A stretch of 64,000 nt of DNA from Lysobacteraceae bacterium. Its GTDB lineage: Bacteria; Pseudomonadota; Gammaproteobacteria; Xanthomonadales; Xanthomonadaceae. Both the position numbers and the translations under genes were made by a program. Below the pieces are notes generated by a model. The model was not told the DNA's origin and did not search any database. It worked only from the letters and a program-made list of their open reading frames with translations. Shown here piece after piece: positions 26,509 through 34,719 of this stretch; position 1 is the stretch's first letter, and each line of letters begins with the position of its first letter. The stretch spans positions 1 to 64,000 of the forward strand of contig JAUXUI010000035.1 of the NCBI GenBank assembly GCA_030681035.1. Reading direction: 5' to 3'.

Positions 26509-26576
26509 GGGGGTCAGGTCTAGCATCGTAGCATCGATGGCTTTCCGCTTGATGCAACAAAGCTAGACCTGACCCC
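26509..26576. repeat. Gene-less inverted REP pair (RAYT family)
   Basis: 'ggggtcaggtctagcatcgt' plus 'agcatc' at 26509-26534 faces 'gatgcaacaaagctagacct' plus 'gacccc' at 26551-26576. The same two ends bracket the RAYT gene at 14092-14952, but here only 16 bp lie between them, so this is the miniature form of that element. Confidence 0.85.
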
Positions 26577-26774
26577 ATTCTTCATGACCCCATTCTTCAG
26601 GCTAAGGTAAGGCAAAGCCGCACCCCAGCACTGTCATGCCCACCGGCACCGGGCATTCAGCGTGACAGCGCCCGAGGCCTCGCTTGACGTGGAGCAGCAG
26701 GCGGTAGACGATGCGATGCAACGCTCATGCCGTACTCAAGGAGCACAGGGCTCGCCGGGCATGCACGTTGACGT

Positions 26775-27005
26775 ATGAACTACGACTGGGATGCAGCCAA
26801 GGCGGCTCGCAACGCCAAGTAGCACGGCGTCACGTTCGAGGAAGCAGCGTCCGTCTTCGGCGATCCACTGGCTTATACGTTCGCCGATCCGGACCATTCC
26901 GAAGGTGAGGAGCGCCTACTGACCTTCGGCTTGTCGCTCGATCGGCGCATCCTCGTGGTATCGCACATCGAGCACTCACAAGGCATCCGCATCGTCAGTG
27001 CAAGG
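26775..27005 (+). pseudogene. BrnT toxin pseudogene
   Basis: From ATG 26775 the frame reads 'MNYDWDAAKAARNAK', then TAG at 26820-26822, then 'HGVTFEEAASVFGDPLAY', 'TFADPDHSEGEERLLTFG' and 'RRILVVSHIEHSQGIRIVSA'. That is a canonical BrnT toxin with one internal stop at codon 16. The C terminus, normally 'SARKATRRER...', is replaced after 'SARG' by a REP variant ('ggggtcgggtctatcattgt', 27013-). No antitoxin follows. The toxin is inactivated twice: by the stop and by the repeat insertion. Confidence 0.85.
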
Positions 27006-27047
27006 GGGGGTCGGGGTCGGGTCTATCATTGTTGCATGAGCGGCGAG

Positions 27048-27114
27048 GGTCAGGTCTTGCCTTTTGCCCAAAGCAAGCAGCGAAGATGCGTGAGGCAAAA
27101 GGCAAGACCTGACC
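27048..27114. repeat. REP hairpin at the island's left edge
   Basis: 'gggtcaggtcttgccttttg' plus 'cc' from 27048 is the exact inverse of 'ggcaaaaggcaagacctgac' plus 'cc' ending at 27114, with a loop of about 23 nt. Its right arm is shared with the left MITE-like element. Confidence 0.85.
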
Positions 27115-27297
27115 CAATACTGTTCGGCCCAATACTGTTCGGTTAGACGACAAACCATCAGGTCGTCACCCCAGCGATAGCTGGGGTCCATTTTGACTTT
27201 TCGTTACGAATCAAGAGCAACATGGATTCCCGCTTTCGCGGGAATGACGAAATCGATGCCCTTGGCGACTAACCGAACAGTATTGAGACCTGACCCT
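27095..27297. repeat. Left copy of ~190-bp MITE-like inverted repeat flanking the RM1 island
   Basis: This element is the near-perfect reverse complement of 36713-36901. It has its own terminal inverted repeats ('gacctgacccaatactgttc', then 'ggttag' at one end; 'ctaaccgaacagtattgaga', then 'cctgaccc' at the other). Internal hairpins are 'ccccagcgatagctgggg' and 'attcccgctttcgcgggaat'. The left copy has a 15-bp duplication of 'gcccaatactgttcg' at about 27112-27141. It is non-coding. The copies bracket the hsdM-to-hsdR operon. Confidence 0.92.
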
Positions 27298-27455
27298 CCA
27301 TCCGCGGACACTTCCAAGAAGGTCGATCATGGCGACACGACAAAGCTTTGTGCAAAGTCGCGAACAGGGCAATTAATTGGCTGCCGCAAGCACGAATACG
27401 ATGCGAAATTGAACTGGGGACTGGGTACAGGTCGCCCAAAGTCACGTCTGAAATT

Positions 27456-30400
27456 TCATCTAAGCGCGGTGGTGCCGCTTTGCGCTTTTGCCCGCAGCGC
27501 CTCATACAACTGTGCCGGACCCAGCAGAACGTCCTTCAAGCCGTCGCGCACGCGCTCCGAACCAAGCGCCTGTGAGCTCATTGTCGAGTGCGCCTCCAGC
27601 GCATCCATGATGGCGTGCATCAGGGCGCTCTTCAGGTCGGGTGAGTTGGCGAACTGCTCTTTGCTGTTGCTGCCGGCCTGCTGCATCAGCGTTTCGTTTT
27701 CCAGCAGCTTGCCCTTGAGCACGCCGTTGACGTAGACCAACTGGTCGTCGTCGCTGAGCTGCCCCTCGAACAGACCGTTGACCTTCTCGATGATTTCGGC
27801 CAACAAGGCGCGCTGCTTATCCTGCAATGCACCGCTGCCAACCGCATCCATTGCGGCGATCTTGTAGTCACCCTTGCCGTCATCCCTGAGGCTCATCGCC
27901 TGCTTGCCCGCGCTGCGCAGCGTGTGGTGGGTCAGCACCACCTTGGACAAGTCCACCGTGTCACGCTCACGGCCAAACTCAAGTAGCGGGACCAGTCGCT
28001 TGTAGAAGATAAAGCGCTTCTCGGTGTCGGTGTTGCCGTAGTCGAATACTTGCGACAGGAACGCATACAACCGCACATAAGCGCCCATGTCGTTCTTGAA
28101 CAGCAGCAAGGCATCGAGCACGTCCTTGCTGGCGTCGGCGGCCTTTTCATCGCCCTGATCCATGGCCGCCGCCCTTGCCTGCTGCGCGGCCTTGTAGCGC
28201 TTGAGCAGCCGGTCGGCCACCGGGGCGATGGCGCTGCTGAGCTGCGCCTGGGTTCCGTTCGGGTCGATTTCCACCTTCGTCACGCGCTCCACTTCAAAAT
28301 CGTCGTAGTGGCCGCTGGCGTCCAACTTCTGACGCAGATCGAACACCAGATGCGGGTCGGTGACAGCTTCCAGTTCGGCGGTGGCGTAGTAGGTCTTGAA
28401 CGCCTTGAGAATCTCGGCGGCGTCGTTGACGAAGTCGAGGATGTAGGTGGTGTCCTTGGCCGGGTGTGCGCGGTTCAAGCGCGACAACGTCTGCACCGCC
28501 TGGATGCCGCCGAGCATCTTGTCCACATACATGCCACACAGCAGCGGCTGGTCGAAGCCGGTCTGGAACTTATTGGCAACCAGCAGCAAGTGATAGTCAG
28601 GTTTGGCGAACGCTTCGCGAATGTCGCGACCCTTCAGGCCGGGGTTGAGATCCGCGCTGGCTTCGGTCACTGCTTGCGGGTAGCTGTCCGGGTCGTTCAC
28701 CTCGCCGGAGAACGCCACCAGCACACCCAGCGGATAGTTCTGCCTGGCGATATAGGCGCGGATCGCTTTCTGCCAGCGCACGGCCTCCTTGCGGCTGCTG
28801 ACCAGCACCATCGCCTTGGCCTTGCCGCCCAGCAGTGGCAACACGTTTTCGCGGTAATGCTCCACTACAATCTGCACTTTCTGCGCGATGTTGTAAGGGT
28901 GAAGGCGCACCCACTGCATGATGCCCTTCATCGCCGCGCTGCGTTCCACCTGCGACTCGTCGTACTCCTTGCCGTTGTGGGCCAGCTTGAACGCGAGCTT
29001 GTATGGCGTGTAGTTCTTCAGCACATCGAGGATGAAGCCCTCCTCGATGGCCTGACGCATTGAGTAGACGTGGAACGGCTGCGGCAAGCCATCTGCCCCA
29101 GCGCGGCCGAACAGCTCCAAGGTCTTTTGCTTGGGCGTGGCGGTGAAGGCCACGTAGGTCAGACCCTTGTCGCCGCCCGCACGCGCCGCCATGCCCGCGG
29201 CCAGCAGCGCCTCGGTGTCGACCTCGCCGCCATCCTGCAGTTCGGCCCATTCCTGTGCGCTCAAGAGTTGCTTGAGTTTGGCCGCGGCCTCGCCGGTCTG
29301 CGAGCTGTGCGCTTCGTCAGCAATCACCGCAAAGCACTTGCCCTCGGTGGCAGCCAGTTCCTGCACCGCCTGCAGCGCGAACGGAAAGGTCTGAATGGTA
29401 CAGACGATAATCTTCTTGCCATCATTCAGCGCCTGGCCCAGTTGCGCACTCTTGCTGCCGTGCTCGTTGGTAATGGTTTCCACCACGCCGGTGGTGCGCT
29501 CGAAGTCGAAGATCGCCTCCTGCAGCTGCGCATCCAGCACGTTGCGGTCGGACACTACCAACACGCTGTCGAACATTTTGGTGTTGTTTGCGTCGTGCAA
29601 GTCAGCCAGAAAGTGTGCGCTCCACGCAATCGAGTTGGTCTTGCCCGAGCCGGCCGAATGCTGGATCAGGTATCGCTGCCCTGCACCCTGTTCCAACACG
29701 TCAGCCACCAGCTTCCGTGTCGCGTCGAGTTGGTGAAAGCGCGGAAAGATCACTTGGGCCAGCTGCTTCTTGTCGTCGCGCTTGCCGATCAGGTAGCGGC
29801 CAAGAATTTCCAGCCAGCTGTCGCGCGCCCATACCTCTTCCCACAGATAGGCGGTGGCGAATCCGTCCGGGCTGGGCGTATTGCCCGCCGCGCCGTGGTT
29901 GCCGCGATTGAATGGCAAGAAGCGCGTCGCCGGCCCGGCCAGCCGCGTGGTCATCATCACCTCGGCTTGGCTCACCGCGAAATGCACCAGCGCACCGCCC
30001 GGAAAACTCAATAGCGGTTCAACCTGTCCGCCCTTGGGATGCGGGTGGCGATCGAAGCGGTACTGGTCCACCGCATCACCCACGCCCTGGGTGAAGTCCG
30101 ACTTCAACTCCACCGTGGCCACCGCGATGCCGTTGACGAACAGCACCAGGTCCAGCGCGTCCTTGGTGTTGTTCGGCGAATGCCGCACCTGCCGCACCAC
30201 GCGCAGCCGGTTGGCCGCGTAGTGCTGCTGGATCACCGTGTTGATCGCCAGCGCCGGCTTGAATTGCACCAGCGCTAACGGGGATTTCAGACCCAACATC
30301 TCTACGCCACGGCGAAGCACCTCCAGCGTGCCGCGCTCGTTGAGGTTCTTGCGCACACGCTCGGCGATGCGCTCACCGGCCGCGGGGCCATGCGTCTTGG

Positions 30401-30575
30401 TCAGCCGTTGCCAGCTGTCCGGCTGGGTCGCTTCGATCCAGGCCAGCAGGTCGGGCATATACAGGCCGTGGGTGTGGTCGTAGTGCTCGGCGTCGCCTTC
30501 CGCGTAGAGCCAGCCGTGAGCGGCGAGGTGAACGCAGATGGCATCCTCGAAGTGGACTTCCTTGTGCAAGTTCAT
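27456..30575 (-). CDS. hsdR: Type I restriction enzyme R subunit (locus 1)
   Basis: A 1039-aa HsdR: motor and nuclease of a type I restriction enzyme that translocates and cuts DNA lacking methylation at the HsdS-specified site. The N-terminal nuclease core contains 'GIAVATVELKSDFTQGVGDA' (PD-ExK-type, about residues 150-170). The SF2 helicase part has Walker A 'HSAGSGKTNSIAW' (about 305), 'IADEAHSSQTG' (about 417), 'FTATPKQKTLELFG' and 'NKFQTGFDQPLLCGMYVDK'. The C-terminal helical region is complete. It is the last gene of the minus-strand operon hsdM-abi-hsdS-XRE/ImmA-DUF4411-hsdR. Confidence 0.95.
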   Translation of the reverse strand: MNLHKEVHFEDAICVHLAAHGWLYAEGDAEHYDHTHGLYMPDLLAWIEATQPDSWQRLTKTHGPAAGERIAERVRKNLNERGTLEVLRRGVEMLGLKSPLALVQFKPALAINTVIQQHYAANRLRVVRQVRHSPNNTKDALDLVLFVNGIAVATVELKSDFTQGVGDAVDQYRFDRHPHPKGGQVEPLLSFPGGALVHFAVSQAEVMMTTRLAGPATRFLPFNRGNHGAAGNTPSPDGFATAYLWEEVWARDSWLEILGRYLIGKRDDKKQLAQVIFPRFHQLDATRKLVADVLEQGAGQRYLIQHSAGSGKTNSIAWSAHFLADLHDANNTKMFDSVLVVSDRNVLDAQLQEAIFDFERTTGVVETITNEHGSKSAQLGQALNDGKKIIVCTIQTFPFALQAVQELAATEGKCFAVIADEAHSSQTGEAAAKLKQLLSAQEWAELQDGGEVDTEALLAAGMAARAGGDKGLTYVAFTATPKQKTLELFGRAGADGLPQPFHVYSMRQAIEEGFILDVLKNYTPYKLAFKLAHNGKEYDESQVERSAAMKGIMQWVRLHPYNIAQKVQIVVEHYRENVLPLLGGKAKAMVLVSSRKEAVRWQKAIRAYIARQNYPLGVLVAFSGEVNDPDSYPQAVTEASADLNPGLKGRDIREAFAKPDYHLLLVANKFQTGFDQPLLCGMYVDKMLGGIQAVQTLSRLNRAHPAKDTTYILDFVNDAAEILKAFKTYYATAELEAVTDPHLVFDLRQKLDASGHYDDFEVERVTKVEIDPNGTQAQLSSAIAPVADRLLKRYKAAQQARAAAMDQGDEKAADASKDVLDALLLFKNDMGAYVRLYAFLSQVFDYGNTDTEKRFIFYKRLVPLLEFGRERDTVDLSKVVLTHHTLRSAGKQAMSLRDDGKGDYKIAAMDAVGSGALQDKQRALLAEIIEKVNGLFEGQLSDDDQLVYVNGVLKGKLLENETLMQQAGSNSKEQFANSPDLKSALMHAIMDALEAHSTMSSQALGSERVRDGLKDVLLGPAQLYEALRAKAQSGTTALR

Positions 30576-30602
30576 CGCAGCACCTGACGTTTATTCAACG
30601 GA

Positions 30603-31112
30603 TCAAACCGCCGCTGCGGCGGGCAACGGCCCAAGGATGAAACGTGCCCGCTCCACGCGCAGCATCTGGTAGGGCGTCATGAAGCGAACCCCCATCCCGA
30701 CACAGGCATTGGGGATCTTGATCTTCTTCGGCGAATTGGCCGGCAACTCGTGCGTCACCACGGTGTGTTGATGCGCGACGGCAAATGCCACCAACCAATA
30801 ATCGGCCACCTGCAAGAATGTATTGACCGCTGCGGGTGAATAATCCTGGCTGGTCGCCCAGTTGCTTACTTGTGGTGCTGCGGCCAGCACGGAAGTGTCC
30901 GGCGGCAAGAAGAAGCCGTTGCCCCGAGCCTCACCCCACATAGCCAACTCGTCCTCTCCAGCCTGCAATTCATCGCCAACCGGTTGGATGCTGAAAACCT
31001 TGCCCTGTGCGTTCATGCGCTCGAGCCACTCCCAGAACGCAGGGCAGAAATCGAAGCCGTACTGCAGGTTCTTGGCCTGAATGAACACATTGGCATCGAG
31101 CAGATAGGCCAT
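30603..31112 (-). CDS. DUF4411 protein, PIN-domain-like
   Basis: A 169-aa protein opening with 'MAYLLDANVFIQAKNLQYGF', the PIN-like first acidic motif of DUF4411. A second acidic position is in 'VADYWLVAFAVAH', and 'VVTHELPANSPKKIKIPNAC' is the conserved block before the C terminus. PIN-fold proteins are usually metal-dependent RNases. It starts within the TGA of the XRE-ImmA/IrrE gene (TGATG overlap), and that pairing is recurrent, so the two probably work as a toxin-antitoxin-like unit inside the RM operon. The function is inferred. Confidence 0.8.
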   Translation of the reverse strand: MAYLLDANVFIQAKNLQYGFDFCPAFWEWLERMNAQGKVFSIQPVGDELQAGEDELAMWGEARGNGFFLPPDTSVLAAAPQVSNWATSQDYSPAAVNTFLQVADYWLVAFAVAHQHTVVTHELPANSPKKIKIPNACVGMGVRFMTPYQMLRVERARFILGPLPAAAAV

Positions 31113-32263
31113 CAGGCGGGGTACCCCAGTGACCGCCCCAATTCATTGAAGGTCGATGTCTTCGCAATACCCAGCATGTGAAAGGCATCGCGAAAAAGGG
31201 TGCGTCCTTCCAACGTGCTTTCCACCAACGCGCGCGCAAAACGCTTGCTGACACGCGCCGCCGTGGTGCGGTAGAAGTCGCCGCCTCCTGTGCCTCGTAC
31301 TTCGAACTCTCGCAGACGCGCCAATTCCTCATGATAAGCCGCAAAGAACGTGTTGCGGTCGATACGACCGGCATCGAGCAGGCGGCGCAGAATCACCAGG
31401 GAACTGACCTTGAAATGACGCGCCAACCGTTTGAGCGTGTCGGCAATGGTTTCGTCCACAATCAGCTCGTCAAGGAAAGACGCCATCGGCACCAGTAGTT
31501 CGGCCGCCACTTTGTTGCACCAGACCTCGGTGGCGTTGTCCGACACGACTTCCGCGCTGACATCCGACAAAGCGCTCTGCCCCAAGCCAATGTGCGCCAA
31601 CTCATGCGCCAGCGTAAACATCTGTGCCGCCTTGCTGTCGGCGCCGTTGATGAACACCAGCGGCGCCCATTCGTCAGACAGCGCAAAGCCCCTGAACTCT
31701 TGAGGGTCAAGATGACGCGTGTTGTTGTTCAATACCACACCGCTGACCATCACCATCACGCCTGCCCGGTCCGCCTGCTCGATAAACATGCGCAAAGCCT
31801 CAGCCCAGGTCGGACACGCGCGGCGTGTCTCGACGCTGAAGCCCAGGATTTGTCGCAAGTGTGCAGCGGCTTCAACGGGTGGCATCGCCCTGGTCATACT
31901 TCCCACAAACCCAAGCGGCTCCTGGCCCGTCACTCGCGCATGATCGCGGTACCAATCCTGGCGCTGCTGGCAGGCGTAAACCATGTCCAGCAGATTGAGG
32001 CTTGGGCGTGCGATCGCGCGGTTGGCTACCGTACGGAAATCCGGAATTGGCAGCACTTCAACGGGCGGCTCCGGCAGGAAAAAGTAGCCCACAGGTGCAT
32101 GGGTGGCCCGCGCATAGTCCTCCAGTTGCCGCACCGTCGGCTGCACTTCGCCCGCTTCCCACGCTTCCAGCCGCTTGAACCTCGCCGCCAGCGCAAAGCT
32201 GTCCAGCCCGGCGCGCTCACGCGCCCAGCGGAACATTTCGGGATGGATGGCGACACGGGTCAT
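31112..32263 (-). CDS. XRE helix-turn-helix / ImmA-IrrE metallopeptidase
   Basis: A 383-aa protein. An N-terminal Cro/CI-like helix-turn-helix (about residues 10-65: 'ERAGLDSFALAARFKRLEAW') is followed by a COG2856 ImmA/IrrE zinc-peptidase domain with the HExxH motif in 'FTLAHELAHIGLGQSAL' (about 215-230). 'CNKVAAELLVPM' follows, as usual for the family. Such proteins cleave repressors or act as antitoxin-regulators. The ATG overlaps the hsdS stop by 4 bp, and its own stop overlaps the DUF4411 start. It may be the regulator of DUF4411 or sense island activation. Confidence 0.9.
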   Translation of the reverse strand: MTRVAIHPEMFRWARERAGLDSFALAARFKRLEAWEAGEVQPTVRQLEDYARATHAPVGYFFLPEPPVEVLPIPDFRTVANRAIARPSLNLLDMVYACQQRQDWYRDHARVTGQEPLGFVGSMTRAMPPVEAAAHLRQILGFSVETRRACPTWAEALRMFIEQADRAGVMVMVSGVVLNNNTRHLDPQEFRGFALSDEWAPLVFINGADSKAAQMFTLAHELAHIGLGQSALSDVSAEVVSDNATEVWCNKVAAELLVPMASFLDELIVDETIADTLKRLARHFKVSSLVILRRLLDAGRIDRNTFFAAYHEELARLREFEVRGTGGGDFYRTTAARVSKRFARALVESTLEGRTLFRDAFHMLGIAKTSTFNELGRSLGYPA

Positions 32264-33630
32264 ACGGGCATCTTAGCGAAGTTGCGCACATCGATCTTGC
32301 CGGTGACGGCGGCGGCGACTAGGGCACTGCGGCGTTCTTTGAGCAAATCGATGGCGTACTTCGATTCGCGCTGGAGCTCCTCCAGTCTCCGGCGTTCAGT
32401 CGTAATGAAATCCACAATCCGAAACTGTTCTTCAATTGGTGGGAGAGCGACGGGCATGTCAAGGATCACCGATTGGCCGATATTCAACATCGAGCTGCTT
32501 GCACCGGATGCCTGCAGTTCGATTTGTGATCGTGCACCGTCTGCGCCGAGAAGCGCGGCGAGGAACTCAGAAAGGCAACAAGCCCCGTCGATGCGCAACC
32601 TGTACAGTTTGTCGCACAGGAGCAATTTGGGGTGATCTTCGGTGACGACCGCTGCGCCGCCAACCAGATCACGAGTGTTCGCCCGTGAGATCAGCAAGTC
32701 GCCTTGCCTCAACGCGTACTGAGACATTGGCTCTAGCTCATCCGGCAGCCGCTTGTTCTCTGATGGCCTGAACACCCCGCCGTTGACGCAACCAACTTTG
32801 AGAACACCCCACTCTTCAGAAGTCTCGGCCGGGTAGTTTTCACACTGGGGACTCCAGCCTTGTTCGATGGAACTAATCACATGCTTGATCCGAACGATCA
32901 ACCAATGCGCCGGCACTTCGCCAAGCCACGCCACACCGGAGTCCTTCATCGGGGCGTTGGGGTTTAGGCCGCGGGTGACGGCGTGGGAGATGGTGGCCTG
33001 GCGCTTTTCGGCCAGCAGGGTCAGCAGCTTTTCCTGCTCGGCAATCAGCGCATCGATCTTGCCGGTCTCGCGGTCGAGGAAGGTGGCGATGGTGGATTGC
33101 TCGTCAAGCGGCGGCACAGCATCAAGGTAGTCGCGAACAAAACTGTCTGGCACACGCTTTTGTCCACCCGCTCCGTACATCGCCCCCTCAGCGTCCTTGC
33201 GAAACGTTGGCGATGTGAAGAGCCATCCCAGATAGTCGCTCGTGGCCACTTGTGGCTTCGGTCGAACGACGATGAGCTCCGTCGTTCCGAAGCCAACGCC
33301 ATCGAGCAGGCCTCTAATAACGGCTCCTTTCCCGTTCTCGAAGCATGGCGTGATCTTCGCAATCACCACATCGCCATCTCGAAAATAGGTATACCCGTTC
33401 TCCACCTGAGCCAGCGTGCGCGTCTCATCCAGTCGAATAGCTCCGTCGTCGCCGATGGCGTCCATCGGCAGAAACGAGACCTGCGTTTGCCGGTCCACGC
33501 TCGCAACTTCGCTTTTGGATGGATTGAGCTCAGCAACGAAGCGTAGACGCTTGACCTGCCAATGGGATGGAACGAGTCCATGCGACGCCACCCCACTGTC
33601 CTTGTACTCCGCATACCTCGGCAGACTCAT
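32260..33630 (-). CDS. hsdS: Type I restriction enzyme specificity subunit (locus 1)
   Basis: A 456-aa HsdS, which sets the DNA target of the methylase and nuclease. I start it at 33630 (MSLPRYAEYKDSGV), where ATGA couples it to the Abi stop, in place of the upstream start inside abi. Two target-recognition domains are visible, each opening with the same signature: 'YKDSGVASHGLVPSHWQVKR' near residue 10 and 'DSGVAWLGEVPAHW' near 240. The conserved helical spacer 'IATFLDRETGKIDALIAEQE' and its C-terminal equivalent form the dimer coiled coil. The target sequence cannot be deduced by eye. Confidence 0.92.
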   Translation of the reverse strand: MSLPRYAEYKDSGVASHGLVPSHWQVKRLRFVAELNPSKSEVASVDRQTQVSFLPMDAIGDDGAIRLDETRTLAQVENGYTYFRDGDVVIAKITPCFENGKGAVIRGLLDGVGFGTTELIVVRPKPQVATSDYLGWLFTSPTFRKDAEGAMYGAGGQKRVPDSFVRDYLDAVPPLDEQSTIATFLDRETGKIDALIAEQEKLLTLLAEKRQATISHAVTRGLNPNAPMKDSGVAWLGEVPAHWLIVRIKHVISSIEQGWSPQCENYPAETSEEWGVLKVGCVNGGVFRPSENKRLPDELEPMSQYALRQGDLLISRANTRDLVGGAAVVTEDHPKLLLCDKLYRLRIDGACCLSEFLAALLGADGARSQIELQASGASSSMLNIGQSVILDMPVALPPIEEQFRIVDFITTERRRLEELQRESKYAIDLLKERRSALVAAAVTGKIDVRNFAKMPV

Positions 33631-34562
33631 TCCGTTTCCTCCCGCGCCGGATCGACTGTCCAAAGTTCGAAGTTCTGCCAATGGGCTGGAAATCCCATCT
33701 CACCCCACAGGTCCGGCCGCTCCTCGATCAGTGCACGGATACGTCGCGACCACTCCGAGCCCGGGCTCACCCGCCGCATGATCCAAGCCAGCATGGCCAG
33801 CGTGTTGTAGATACGCAGGCGCGCGGGCTCCGACCACTGCAATTGCGCCCGCAGCGCCGCTGGCCTTTTCGGCAGCGCGAGCGTGCCGACCAGCAGCGGG
33901 CGGTTCCAGGTGCGGCCATGATGGGCGCAGAGGTTGCGCACGTAAGCCAGATGTTCGACGAAGGAGCAAAACGGCGTTTCGTGCAAGTCGTAGGGATCGG
34001 CTACCTGCTGGCGGACTGGGTGCGCCCGGATGGAACGCAACCATTTGGAAAGTTCGCCCAACGACAAGGTTTCGCACAGCGCCCAGACCGGAGGCTCCTC
34101 GCCCCGCACCAGGTAGCGCGCGAGGAAGAGCTCGTTGCGGTCGGCATAGATACGCTCCACGCTGGCGAGCAACGCGGCATGGTGATCATTGAACAGTGCC
34201 GCGTTTCGGTGTGCGATCGGCCCGCCATCGGCCAGATGCGCCAGCACATACGCCCAGCGAGTACGCAACGACACTTCGATGCGCTCGATCGCGTCGTTCA
34301 ATTCCAGTCGCAGGCGCCGGTCAAAGTCGTACAGGTGAATAACGTCGTCGAATCGGGTGCCAGCGCGGAAGCTATGCCCGCCATTGCCGTCGGGCAGCTC
34401 AAAATGCATCCAGTAGCCGCGGAGCCGGTAGTAGTTGAGATGGCCCAGGTAATGGCTGGCCCGATCCCCGTCGGCGATGTCCATGCCGCGCTCGCGCAGG
34501 CGCTCGACCTGCTGCGCCAGCATCAGCGGGGGTTTGTCCGGGGCGCGTCGCGGGTCGGCCAT
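33627..34562 (-). CDS. Abi_2/AbiF-family HEPN protein (locus 1)
   Basis: A 311-aa protein of the Abi-like family (AbiD/AbiF). Family blocks are 'KPPLMLAQQVERLRERGMDI', 'YLGHLNYYRLRGYWMHFE', 'FDDVIHLYDFDRRLRLELND', 'AIERIEVSLRTRWAYVLA' and the HEPN RNase motif R-x4-H in 'VRNLCAHHGRTWNRP' (about residue 220). HEPN domains of this type are usually RNases that stop growth on phage infection. A structured RNA-like locus lies directly upstream (34580-34652). It is followed by hsdS with an ATGA overlap. Embedding in a type I RM operon suggests a fallback when restriction fails. Confidence 0.9.
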   Translation of the reverse strand: MADPRRAPDKPPLMLAQQVERLRERGMDIADGDRASHYLGHLNYYRLRGYWMHFELPDGNGGHSFRAGTRFDDVIHLYDFDRRLRLELNDAIERIEVSLRTRWAYVLAHLADGGPIAHRNAALFNDHHAALLASVERIYADRNELFLARYLVRGEEPPVWALCETLSLGELSKWLRSIRAHPVRQQVADPYDLHETPFCSFVEHLAYVRNLCAHHGRTWNRPLLVGTLALPKRPAALRAQLQWSEPARLRIYNTLAMLAWIMRRVSPGSEWSRRIRALIEERPDLWGEMGFPAHWQNFELWTVDPAREETE

Positions 34563-34579
34563 CAGCAGATCCCGGGCAT

Positions 34580-34652
34580 AAAAAACCCGCCAAAATGCGC
34601 ATAAGGACCGAAGTCCACAGAGGCGAGGCGGGCATGATTGGCTGCAATGTTA
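34580..34652 (-). ncRNA. Candidate abi-associated small RNA (locus 1)
   Basis: In the 157-bp gap between hsdM and abi the minus strand has a -35-like TTGCGG (34669-34674), a 16-nt spacer and a -10-like TAACAT (34647-34652). A hairpin follows with an outer stem GCCCGCC/GGCGGG (34627-34633 with 34586-34591) and an inner UUCG-capped stem GGAC-UUCG-GTCC (34605-34616), then six U (34580-34585). That is a complete short transcription unit ending about 15 nt before the abi ATG. The second RM locus has the same design. Structured RNAs preceding AbiF genes are known; I infer membership or analogy. Confidence 0.6.
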
Positions 34653-34668
34653 GCACCAATGGGGCGCT

Positions 34669-34674
34669 CCGCAA
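34669..34674 (-). promoter_or_regulatory. -35 element of the candidate small-RNA promoter (locus 1)
   Basis: TTGCGG on the minus strand, 16 nt before TAACAT at 34647-34652. A GCGCTCCG/CGGAGCGC palindrome (34664-34671 and 34679-34686) overlaps it and could be an operator or the end of the hsdM message. Confidence 0.45.
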
Positions 34675-34719
34675 TGGTCGGAGCGCTGCGGCCATGGTGA
34701 CGGTTCAGACGCCGTTTGC

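Larger units (their letters stand above)
25867..26774. other. Repeat-rich junction region, no intact gene seen
   Basis: This gap between the pyrimidine genes and the island carries repeats but no supportable gene. They are a 'tggggtaaagcgaagccgta' palindrome near 25961-25984; a 14-bp tandem 'atgaccccaatggc' at 26131-26171; the MITE-like element at 26159-26321; and the REP pair at 26509-26576. The stretch 26600-26774 shows no recognised structure. Confidence 0.6.
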
